Translations under genes and position numbers: made by a program
NCBI GenBank assembly: GCA_964530325.1
Contig: CAZHAX010000005.1
Span: 80,176-144,175, forward strand
DNA from: CAZHAX01 sp964530325
GTDB taxonomy: Bacteria > Chloroflexota > Anaerolineae > B4-G1
Length of the DNA stretch: 64,000 bases
Direction of reading: 5' to 3'
Part shown: piece after piece, positions 1-7,322 of the stretch
Numbering within the stretch: position 1 is the stretch's first letter
How the letters are laid out: each line of letters opens with the position of its first letter
The notes under the pieces: model-generated
Told to the model about the DNA's origin: nothing
Database searches by the model: none
The model's input: only the letters and a program-made list of their open reading frames with translations

Positions 1-327
1 CAGGACTGCCGCGGCGAAGTGAGCGATGAGATTGAGGGCGTGGAGATTTGGGGAATCGAGACCCCCGAGTAGACCGCCCCACAGTCGCCACAGGCTGTAC
101 CACATGGGGCGGTAGTAGCCGTAGGGGCTGGTGCTGGTCCAGAGCTCCTGCCAGGAGATCGACTCCAGCCAGGGGACCTGCACCAGATCGTCCGAGAACA
201 GGGGCAGCGATAGCGCCCTGCCGTAGAGCAGCAGCGTCAGCGCCAGGGCCAGCACCGCGGATAGGAAAAGCGGCCGGAAGAGGATATCCGGGGCGCACTT
301 GGCCCTGTCTGCGGGCATCTTAGTCAT
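1..327 (-). CDS. multi-spanning membrane protein, probable GT-C glycosyltransferase (partial)
   Basis: Only the first 109 codons are inside the window; the gene runs off the left edge. The peptide starts MTKMPADR, has a strong hydrophobic helix at about residues 17-36, then an acidic pair in a loop (FSDD) and the phrase YYRPMWYSLW, followed by NLHALNLIAHFAAAVL at the start of a second helix. This first-helix, acidic-loop, RP, H-x-x-N-L pattern is typical of large lipid-linked sugar transferases of the ArnT/PMT-like GT-C type, so that role is inferred. The start ATG at 327 overlaps the stop of the upstream glycosyltransferase by eight bases, which indicates translational coupling in one leftward transcript. 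The exact family cannot be fixed from the fragment. Confidence 0.6.
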   Translation of the reverse strand, partial: MTKMPADRAKCAPDILFRPLFLSAVLALALTLLLYGRALSLPLFSDDLVQVPWLESISWQELWTSTSPYGYYRPMWYSLWRLWGGLLGGLDSPNLHALNLIAHFAAAVL

Positions 328-1447
328 GCCGCTCACCGGCCCGCGCGGCGGCGATCTCACGGTAGACCTGGACGGTGCGCGAGGCTACCAGGTGCTGCGT
401 GAACTGGGCCTCCACCCTCCGGCGGCCCCGGTGGGTCAGGTCAGCCCACAGGCGGGGATCGTGCTGCAACCGGTAGAGGTGCTGTGCCAGCGCCGCGCTG
501 TCGCCTTCCGGGAATGTCAGCCCGGCGTCGCCGATGACCCCCGGGATCTCACCCGATTGAGAGCCGACGACGGGCGTACCGCAGGCCATGGCCTCGATGA
601 GCACGCGTCCGAACTGCTCGACCCAGTTGCGCCGCGAAAGCGAGGGCAGGACCAACGCGTCCAGACTATGGTAGAATGCCGGCATGTCGCCGCTGTGGAG
701 CTCGTCCAGCCAGGAGATCCGGTCGGCAAGGCGCAGCGACGTCGCCATCTGCTTTAGCCGAGCACGCGCCGGGCCACGGCCCAGGATGGAGGCGCGGAAG
801 GACGTGTCCAATTCGGTCAGGGCCCGCAGCAGGACGCCGATTCCCTTCTCCGGTACCAGCCTTCCGGCGAACCCGACCACGAACGGGGCGTCCTTCTCCC
901 TCCGAGGCCGGCGGGGAGTGAATATCGCGGTGTCCACACCGAATTGCGGCACTATCGCCAGCGGGCCGCTGTATCCCTTGTGCCGCCATGCGGCCTCCGC
1001 GCCCGCCGACCCCACGAGAGCGTAGTCTGCGCTGTGGATGCTGTACCTCTCGAATAGGCTGAAGGGAAAGGGATAGCGGCGGACGAGGTTCTGCCAGGAA
1101 AACCAGAGCGTGCGACAGCCGGCCCGCTTGGCTAGGCGCAGAGCATGGTAGGTGGCCAGGTTGTACGGTTCCTCGTCCACGTGCACTATGTCGGGGTTGA
1201 CTGAGCGGATTCGTCTGGCCAAGGATGGGTAGAAGTGGAGATGGTAGCTGCCGTTGAAGGCCAAGTGCTCAGTCACCAGGTTGTAGCCAGCTGTGTGGGC
1301 ACGCTCCAGCGTTATCATACGAGTGCCGTCGTGCCAGGAGGGCGGTACGGCGACCGTCAGTTCTACGTCGGGGGAGCGGGCGATCTCCTCCAACTTGCGC
1401 TGGTAGGCGCCAACTAGACAGGCCTTGGAGAGCATCAGAACGCGCAT
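320..1447 (-). CDS. glycosyltransferase family 4 (GT-B, group 1)
   Basis: This 375-residue protein has the two-domain GT-B layout. The N-terminal part starts MRVLMLSKACLVGAYQRKL and contains the VDEEPYNLATYHAL segment of the acceptor domain. The C-terminal GT1 domain begins near residue 190 (VGFAGRLVPEKGIGVLL) and carries the nucleotide-sugar EX7E motif in EQFGRVLIEAMACGTPVVGS. It most likely adds a sugar to a lipid-linked glycan at the cytoplasmic membrane. It is coupled by overlap to the next leftward gene, a GT-C-like membrane protein, which supports a role in surface polysaccharide or glycolipid assembly. The donor and acceptor cannot be read from the sequence. Confidence 0.88.
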   Translation of the reverse strand: MRVLMLSKACLVGAYQRKLEEIARSPDVELTVAVPPSWHDGTRMITLERAHTAGYNLVTEHLAFNGSYHLHFYPSLARRIRSVNPDIVHVDEEPYNLATYHALRLAKRAGCRTLWFSWQNLVRRYPFPFSLFERYSIHSADYALVGSAGAEAAWRHKGYSGPLAIVPQFGVDTAIFTPRRPRREKDAPFVVGFAGRLVPEKGIGVLLRALTELDTSFRASILGRGPARARLKQMATSLRLADRISWLDELHSGDMPAFYHSLDALVLPSLSRRNWVEQFGRVLIEAMACGTPVVGSQSGEIPGVIGDAGLTFPEGDSAALAQHLYRLQHDPRLWADLTHRGRRRVEAQFTQHLVASRTVQVYREIAAARAGERHD

Positions 1448-1480
1448 TATGTAGACAAGAGAGGTGCGATGTGAGCTCCG

Positions 1481-1508
1481 TTGACGGGCTTCTGCATTGT
1501 GCTATAAT
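1481..1508 (+). promoter_or_regulatory. sigma-70-type promoter of the first LysM surface protein
   Basis: The -35 box TTGACG (1481-1486), a 16-base spacer and the -10 box TATAAT (1503-1508) with an extended TGC form this promoter. The 17 bases GCATTGTGCTATAATTC are identical to those of the promoter at 3650, which suggests that the two transcripts share regulation. Confidence 0.8.
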
Positions 1509-1784
1509 TCCTATGGTTTGGCAAGTGGACCGGCCAGTAGCGTGTACAGCACAAGGCTACGGCGGGCTCTGCGGGGAGATTTCCGGAGGGAGGCGCGCAT
1601 AGGCTCAAGGGGCACGGAGAAGCGGAACGCGAGGGCGCCGCAAGCAGCGCCCAGCCCTTTGGGCGTCAAGGTACTGTCCAACTCAACAAGCTACGCGGGT
1701 CCAACTCGCCGATCGAGCAGCAGGGCGATTGGTGGCCAGAGGTGGCGCAGGCGCAAGTCTGATATGGCGCACGGGAGGGGGCCG
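1509..1784 (+). other. long untranslated leader of the surface-protein mRNA
   Basis: From the predicted start of transcription near 1515 to the chosen ATG at 1785 there are about 270 bases with no convincing gene. The frame of the downstream protein stays open through it, but the encoded peptide is basic, low in hydrophobicity and unlike an export signal, and no ribosome site supports an earlier start. I tried to match it to common riboswitch classes (cyclic di-GMP-I, cobalamin, SAM) and saw no conserved core. It may hold a structured regulatory RNA. Confidence 0.4.
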
Positions 1785-3542
1785 ATGGTTAGACGGCGTA
1801 GGATGGCGGGCATTCTTATGGTGGCCGCCTTGATGGGGACGGTACCGATTCTCAGCCTGGCCGGCCCCCCTGCATCTGAGCAGCAGACAGACGACGGCAA
1901 CCTGCTGCATAACCCCGGCTTCGAAGGGCCGTACGTAGTCGGTCTTGTTCACGTAAACGACTGGATCTTCCGGGACAACATCTTCACTCCCGAAGGCTGG
2001 GTCACCTGGTGGCGCCAGGGCATCGGCGATGGCGGCGAGTTCGGCCAGCCCGAAGTGCAGGTGATCGCTGCCGACCACCCGAACTACGGGTACGACGCAG
2101 CACTCCCCCGCATCTACTCTGGATTCCAGGCTCTCAAGGTCTTCAATATGTGGCGGCCCCAGGATGCCGGCATCTATCAGTGCGTGCATGGACTCCAGCC
2201 TGGGGCGACCGTGCAGCTGACCGCCTACGCGCACGCCTGGACCTGCGACAGCGATCAGAATCTTGGCTACACCTGCGTTCACCCTTGGAATCAGATCACC
2301 TTCCAGGTGGGCATCGAGTCTAACGGCGTAGCGGATCCCTTCTCACCGATGATCATATGGGCGCCGCCAAGCCCCGGCATGATAGCCCCTGACCACTTCC
2401 AGATGATAGGGCCGGCCACCGCCCGCGTAGGCGCAGGGGGCAGCGTCTGCGTCTACCTTCGTTCCCAGGCCAAGTGGGGCTTCCAGCACCTGGACGCCTA
2501 CTGGGATGAGACAAGCCTGGTCTACGTTGACGGAACGGCTGCGCCAACGAACACGCCGATTCCCCCTGAACCGACAGCCACGCCTCAACAGGATCCGCCC
2601 ACAGCGACGCCGAGCCCGCCAGATACGGCGACTCCGGTGGACACGACTCCCACGGCGACACCTAGCCCGACCGCCGTGCCGGAGACGGCGACGCCGAGAC
2701 CCACGGCAACTCCCTGGCACACGCCCACACCGCGACCCGACGGAAGCGTCGTGCACATCGTAAGGGCGGGCGATACGCTGTCCAGCATCAGCCGGACATA
2801 CGGGGTCTCAGTCGACCAGATCAGGCAGCTCAACCAGGGCTCGATAGGACCAGGCGACCTGATCCTGGTCGGCCAGGAGCTGGTCGTGGCTCTCGCCGTC
2901 GCTCCGTACACAGCGACGCCCACGGCTACCGTGGAGCCGACCGCCGAGGGCGACGATGTCCAGCCCGCCGAGGGAGGGCAGGACACGCTGCCACCCGAGG
3001 AGTCGGCCGCCCGAGACATGGAACCCTTGGAAGGGTTCGGTTCCCTGTGCGTGTTGTGCTTCCATGACCACAACCTGGATACATACAGGGACGGGATCGT
3101 TGAGGAGCTGCTTCCGGGTGGGCGGTTTGTTGTCACAGGACCTGCGGGAGTGGTGGGCGAGTACACGTGCGATGGGGTAACAGAGCCGTACTGTTTCTCG
3201 GGGCTGGCGGCCGGGCACTATCGAGTCGAGTACGAGCCTCCAGCCGGGTTCCTGGCTAGTGGTCCGGTGGAGTGGGCGCTGCCGCTAGCCGCCGACGCCG
3301 TCTTCTACCACTCGTTCGGGGCAGTGCTTCCGGAGGCGGCCGATGCCTCAGCCATAGCCGACGAAGGCCCAGAGACCGCCGAGAGCTCGGATGTGGGGTC
3401 AGTGGCGCCGGTGGCCCGATTGACGCTGCAGGACATGCTGCAGGGCTTGGTCAGCGTCAGCGGGGTTCTAGTACTGGGTTTGTCCGGCATGGCAGGGGCG
3501 CTGTTCTACGTGAGCAGGAGAATGGCCAGGGAAGAGGCATAG
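1785..3542 (+). CDS. secreted LysM and SdrB-like surface protein with C-terminal membrane anchor (copy 1)
   Basis: A 585-residue exported protein. It has a signal peptide, a roughly 200-residue jelly-roll-like domain rich in Trp and aromatic residues (NPGFEGPYVV, FTPEGWVTWW, HAWTCDSD), a Pro/Thr linker of TATP repeats, a LysM module (VHIVRAGDTLSSISRTYGVS) that should bind peptidoglycan or chitin-like glycans, a Cna-B/SdrD-like beta domain (DHNLDTYRDGIVEELLPGG) and a C-terminal hydrophobic helix followed by RRMAREEA. The start was set at 1785 because GGAGG lies six bases upstream and a signal peptide follows; the frame is open further upstream, but without a ribosome site. It has its own promoter and terminator. 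A paralogue with the same architecture is at 5780. The function is unknown; cell-surface attachment or glycan binding is inferred. Confidence 0.85.
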   Translation: MVRRRRMAGILMVAALMGTVPILSLAGPPASEQQTDDGNLLHNPGFEGPYVVGLVHVNDWIFRDNIFTPEGWVTWWRQGIGDGGEFGQPEVQVIAADHPNYGYDAALPRIYSGFQALKVFNMWRPQDAGIYQCVHGLQPGATVQLTAYAHAWTCDSDQNLGYTCVHPWNQITFQVGIESNGVADPFSPMIIWAPPSPGMIAPDHFQMIGPATARVGAGGSVCVYLRSQAKWGFQHLDAYWDETSLVYVDGTAAPTNTPIPPEPTATPQQDPPTATPSPPDTATPVDTTPTATPSPTAVPETATPRPTATPWHTPTPRPDGSVVHIVRAGDTLSSISRTYGVSVDQIRQLNQGSIGPGDLILVGQELVVALAVAPYTATPTATVEPTAEGDDVQPAEGGQDTLPPEESAARDMEPLEGFGSLCVLCFHDHNLDTYRDGIVEELLPGGRFVVTGPAGVVGEYTCDGVTEPYCFSGLAAGHYRVEYEPPAGFLASGPVEWALPLAADAVFYHSFGAVLPEAADASAIADEGPETAESSDVGSVAPVARLTLQDMLQGLVSVSGVLVLGLSGMAGALFYVSRRMAREEA

Positions 3543-3565
3543 GTCGAAGGCCAGCTGACCGCGAT

Positions 3566-3605
3566 GGCCGCCGGGCCCTTCCCGGCGGCCTGGTGTTTGT
3601 TATCT
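3566..3605 (+). terminator. Rho-independent terminator after surface protein copy 1
   Basis: A perfect 10-bp stem (GGCCGCCGGG / CCCGGCGGCC) with a 5-base loop is followed by a T-rich tail (TGGTGTTTGTTATCT). It lies 24 bases after the stop codon and makes the first surface-protein gene monocistronic. Confidence 0.85.
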
Positions 3606-3649
3606 CGCAGGGGTAGGAATCCGGCTGCAGCAGGGGGCGGACGCGTCCT

Positions 3650-3677
3650 TTGACAGGGTTAGGCATTGTGCTATAAT
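3650..3677 (+). promoter_or_regulatory. promoter of the GT-C / surface protein / PTPS-related operon
   Basis: TTGACA (3650-3655), 16 bases, and TATAAT (3672-3677) with an extended TGC. The core is identical over 17 bases to the promoter at 1481. The predicted transcription start (about 3684) lies only about six bases before the GTG at 3690. Confidence 0.85.
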
Positions 3678-3689
3678 TCGCGGGCTTCG

Positions 3690-5696
3690 GTGGGCTCGGG
3701 GGATGAAGGTGGCTCGTTCCTTCGCGGGCGCTGGCTGAGGCGGGATTGGGTGCTGGTCGCGCTGCTGACGGCGCTGGCAGCACTGCTGCGGCTGTTGTGG
3801 CTGAGCGATATTCCGCCTGGCCTGTACCACGACGAGGGATACAATGGCTTGGACGCGCTGCGTGTCCTCTCCGGTGAGTGGCCGGTGTACTTCCCGGCCA
3901 ACAACGGTCGCGAGCCAGCCCTAATCTACATAATCGCCGTGACGGTGGGTCTGGTAGGTCGCACTCCGGGTGCTCTGCGCCTGGCCGCGGCGGCCTGTGG
4001 TACCTTTACAATCCCAGCCACATACGTGATGGCACGGACCTGGTTCAGCAGGCGCGTGGCCTTGTTAGGGACCGCCGTCCTGGCGGTCACGTTCTGGCAC
4101 GTGCATCTGAGCCGAATCGGCTTTCGAGCGATCACGCTTCCGCTGGCCATGGCGCTCGCCCTATGGACGGGGGCCCGCGCCTACCGCTCGGGAAGGGTGC
4201 GTGATTGGCTGCTGTGTGGCGTCCTATACGGTGTCTGCTTCTATACATATCTTCCGGCCCGCTTCTCTCTGATCGCCCTGCTGGCCTGCGGGTTTCTGCT
4301 TGCTGTGGCGGGAAGAGGAAGGCGGCTCTGGCCCGGTGTGGTCTGGTTTGTCGCCGGCGCGGCGCTGGCGATAGCACCTCTCGCCGTGTACGCCATCGGC
4401 AACTGGGACCAGGTGATGGGGCGTGCCGGTCAGGTGTCCGTGTTCAACCCTGCCATAAACGGGGGTGATCTGTGGGGCACGCTGGCTCGGCAACTCGTCC
4501 GTACGTTGGGGATGTTCTTCGTCCGCGGCGATACCATAGCCCGACACAACCTGCCTGGGAGGCCGGTGTTCGATCCGGTCCTTGGGGCGGCGATGGTAAT
4601 TGGGGCTGTGCAGATAGTGAGAAACCGCCGGCGGTCGCTGGCTCCGGCGCTGACCGGGGTGTGGGTGGCCGTGATGGTCATTCCTACATGGGTGGCCGAG
4701 GACGCGCCGCACTTCCTGCGCGCGGTTGGGGTGCTCCCGCTACTTCCCTTTCTTCCCGCAGTCGGTTTGGACGCAGCGATAGGCTGGCTGGAGAGGCGCA
4801 GCCTGGCCAAGTGGGGAAAGGTGCTGGTCTGTGGCGTTCTTCTCCTCGGTCTTGGCTTGACGATACGCGACTACTTCCTGGTCTACGCGAAAGGCGTCGA
4901 CGTGGCGTACGCGTTCGAGGATGCGGCGACTGCTCTGGCCGCAGAGGCCAACAGATTCATCGGCTCTGGGTGGGATGGCGACGGCCTATCGGAATCGAAC
5001 GGCGAGCTGCCGGAGAGGACGGTTTTCATCGACAGCCGTCTATGCGAGGAGTGGGCGGCCATACCGTTCCTTGTCCCGCAGAGCGAAGCAGTTGTTGTCG
5101 CCTCCGAGCAAGCTGCATCATCGATGGGGACGGATCGACAGGGAGGTGTGCTGCTCCTGGCGTGGCCGTACGGAGAGGTCGAGCGCTTCCTGGCTGCGCT
5201 TCCGCTTGATAGCGTGATTGAGGCCCATAGAGGGCCCCTTGCCCGCGGCGATCTGGAGGAGGAGGCGAGCACGGCCTACGTTGCCTACGCTGCGCTTCCG
5301 GGCACCGCAGACCCAAGCGGCCGGCTGGCCTATTTCGGGGATTCGATTGCACTGGTCGGCTACGAGATCGATGCAGACTCGGACGATTGGCAGGTGACTC
5401 TGCGGTGGGAGGCGCTGGCGAGTCTAGGAGAGAGCTACACGGTATTTGTGCACTTGCTCGGCAGTGACCGCATTCTTGCGCAGCACGATGGATTGCCGGC
5501 TGGAGGGCTGTATACCACCGCTCAGTGGCGACCAGGCGATGTGATTGTGGACCGCCATTTGCTTGATACGCGGGGGGAGATCCTGGACGACGAGCCGGGC
5601 CTCGTGGTTGGGCTTTACATCTGGCCGACTATGGATCGGCTTCCGGCGAACTTGCCGTCGGGTGAGTTGCTGGGACATGAATTCACGCTAAGATAA
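3690..5696 (+). CDS. GT-C type membrane glycosyltransferase (GT39/ArnT-like) with C-terminal beta domain
   Basis: About 668 residues. The first loop carries the acidic pair typical of GT-C enzymes (GLYHDEGYNGLDALR), and some ten hydrophobic helices follow to about residue 400. Such enzymes use polyprenyl-phosphate sugars to glycosylate proteins or lipids on the outer face of the membrane. The last 120 residues form a soluble domain (YFGDSIALVGYEID ... YTVFVHLLG) that also closes the protein at 7323. The start is uncertain: the frame is open from 3666, but that overlaps the promoter -10. The GTG at 3690 would give a nearly leaderless mRNA; a GTG near 3750 is the alternative. It is first in an operon with the surface protein at 5780 and the membrane protein at 7323. 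The acceptor may be those surface proteins (inference). Confidence 0.82.
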   Translation: MGSGDEGGSFLRGRWLRRDWVLVALLTALAALLRLLWLSDIPPGLYHDEGYNGLDALRVLSGEWPVYFPANNGREPALIYIIAVTVGLVGRTPGALRLAAAACGTFTIPATYVMARTWFSRRVALLGTAVLAVTFWHVHLSRIGFRAITLPLAMALALWTGARAYRSGRVRDWLLCGVLYGVCFYTYLPARFSLIALLACGFLLAVAGRGRRLWPGVVWFVAGAALAIAPLAVYAIGNWDQVMGRAGQVSVFNPAINGGDLWGTLARQLVRTLGMFFVRGDTIARHNLPGRPVFDPVLGAAMVIGAVQIVRNRRRSLAPALTGVWVAVMVIPTWVAEDAPHFLRAVGVLPLLPFLPAVGLDAAIGWLERRSLAKWGKVLVCGVLLLGLGLTIRDYFLVYAKGVDVAYAFEDAATALAAEANRFIGSGWDGDGLSESNGELPERTVFIDSRLCEEWAAIPFLVPQSEAVVVASEQAASSMGTDRQGGVLLLAWPYGEVERFLAALPLDSVIEAHRGPLARGDLEEEASTAYVAYAALPGTADPSGRLAYFGDSIALVGYEIDADSDDWQVTLRWEALASLGESYTVFVHLLGSDRILAQHDGLPAGGLYTTAQWRPGDVIVDRHLLDTRGEILDDEPGLVVGLYIWPTMDRLPANLPSGELLGHEFTLR

Positions 5697-5779
5697 CGAA
5701 GCGAGCCGGCGGATTCGCGCCCCCACTGGTCCTGTCTGGTCGGGGAAGGGGCGGCCGTCGGCCGAAGAGGAGGAATCTG

Positions 5780-7294
5780 ATGATCAGAGCACGCACAATT
5801 GCTACTACACTGCTAGTAGTCGCCGCCGTTGGCGCTATTGCCGCAACCGGTGTGGCGGCGCGCGAGTCGGCCGCGCCCAGCGGACAGACAAACCGGCTGC
5901 AGAACCCTGGCATCGAAGGGCCGTATATCGTAAGTCAGGTGCACGTGCAGGACGGTCAATTCCGTGACAACATATTCACTCCCGAGGGATGGGTAACGTG
6001 GTGGCGCATAGGACACGGTGAAGGCGGCGAGTGGGGTCAGCCGGAGGTGCAGGTGATCGCGGCGGATCACCCCAACTATGGCTACGAAGCGGAACTGCCG
6101 CGCATCCACAGCGGCAACCAGTCGCTCAAGTTCTTCACCATGTACCGCCCCCACGATGGTGGGCTCTATCAGTACGTTCCTGGGCTGCAGCCAGGCTCCA
6201 CCGTTGAGTTCGCCGCGTGGGCTCACGCCTGGACCTGCGACAACCACGACCGGATAGGCTACACGTGCATGCTCCCCGATGAGCAGATCAGCCTTCAGGT
6301 GGGTATCGAGCCGAACGGCAATTGCGACCCCTTCTCACCGAGTGTCATCTGGGCGCCGGGCGGAGGCGGCCAGATTGCGCCGGACCAGTGGGCGGTCATC
6401 GGGCCGGTCAGTGCCCGCGTGGGCGGCAGCGGTGCGGTGTGCGTCTTCACGCGCTCGCTTGCGAAGTGGGGCTATGCTCACCTGGATTCCTACTGGGATG
6501 ACCACAGTCTGATAGTGACCGCTGCCGCCAGGCTGCCTACCTCCACTCCCGCGCCGACTGCCACACCGCGCAGCACGCCGACCCCGCGGGGAGATGGCTC
6601 GATCATTCACGTCGTGGAGGACGGTGAGACGCTCGCGATCATTTCCAGGATGTACGGCTTGGATGCGGACGCAGTACGTGGGCTGAACGCTGGATCGCTT
6701 GGCGAGAGCGACGCGATAGAGGTTGGCCAGGAGATCGTGATCGCGCCTCCGGTGGCGACGCCCACCCCTGAGCCCATATTCTCTGTCTGCGTGGTGGCCT
6801 TCAACGATCGAGACGGCGACGAAAGCTGGGATGATTCCTCGGAGGAGATGCTGCCCGGCTCGCACATAGCCCTCTCCAACGGGTCCGGCGTTGTCGGCGA
6901 GTACGTGTCCGACGGCCTCAGCGAGCCCTACTGCTTTGAGGATCTCGCTCCCGGCAGCTATGACGTGATGCACAAGGCGCCTGACGGCTACGAGCTCGTT
7001 GGAACCGGCAGCCAGACTGCAGAGGCCAGCGCAGAGGTGCCGCCTATCGTGGCCCTGGGTTGCACTCGGGGCGGGGCGGCCGCTGCCGAGCCGACCTCCA
7101 CGCCTGCCGCTGTGGCGGAGATCTCATCGGACGTAGTGTCGAACGGGGGCTCGAACGGCTCTGGCGACGGAGAGGCCTCCGACTCCGCAGGGCAGATCGT
7201 CCTTTCCGCCGTTTCCGAGATCAGCGGACTGCTGATACTCGTCCTGGCGGCTGGAATGGGGGCGCTATTCTACTTCGAACGGCGGAAGGCCTAG
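5780..7294 (+). CDS. secreted LysM and SdrB-like surface protein with C-terminal membrane anchor (copy 2)
   Basis: A 504-residue paralogue of the protein at 1785 with the same order of parts: signal peptide (MIRARTIATTLLVVAAVGAI), an aromatic-rich jelly-roll-like domain (NPGIEGPYIV, FTPEGWVTWW, HAWTCDNH), a shorter Pro/Thr linker, a LysM module (IHVVEDGETLAIISRMYGL), an SdrB-like domain (FNDRDGDESWDDSSEEMLPG), a Ser/Gly-rich stretch and a C-terminal membrane helix ending in ERRKA. GAGGAGG lies seven bases upstream of the ATG, so the start is firm. It sits 83 bases after the GT-C gene and 28 bases before the PTPS-related gene. Co-transcription with two GT-C-like proteins suggests it is their substrate or partner. 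No enzymatic motif was recognised. Confidence 0.87.
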   Translation: MIRARTIATTLLVVAAVGAIAATGVAARESAAPSGQTNRLQNPGIEGPYIVSQVHVQDGQFRDNIFTPEGWVTWWRIGHGEGGEWGQPEVQVIAADHPNYGYEAELPRIHSGNQSLKFFTMYRPHDGGLYQYVPGLQPGSTVEFAAWAHAWTCDNHDRIGYTCMLPDEQISLQVGIEPNGNCDPFSPSVIWAPGGGGQIAPDQWAVIGPVSARVGGSGAVCVFTRSLAKWGYAHLDSYWDDHSLIVTAAARLPTSTPAPTATPRSTPTPRGDGSIIHVVEDGETLAIISRMYGLDADAVRGLNAGSLGESDAIEVGQEIVIAPPVATPTPEPIFSVCVVAFNDRDGDESWDDSSEEMLPGSHIALSNGSGVVGEYVSDGLSEPYCFEDLAPGSYDVMHKAPDGYELVGTGSQTAEASAEVPPIVALGCTRGGAAAAEPTSTPAAVAEISSDVVSNGGSNGSGDGEASDSAGQIVLSAVSEISGLLILVLAAGMGALFYFERRKA

Positions 7295-7322
7295 CCAGGC
7301 CTGGTTCGCCGGGAGGACCAGC

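Noticed and set aside
1509..1784. Known riboswitch (cyclic di-GMP-I or cobalamin) in the leader of the first surface protein
   Set aside because: I compared remembered core motifs and found no matching conserved core; only an unknown structure remains possible.
2580..2740. DNA tandem repeat in the surface-protein gene
   Set aside because: The periodic ACGCC/ACGGC pattern simply encodes the Thr-Ala-Thr-Pro linker, with variable codons and spacing.
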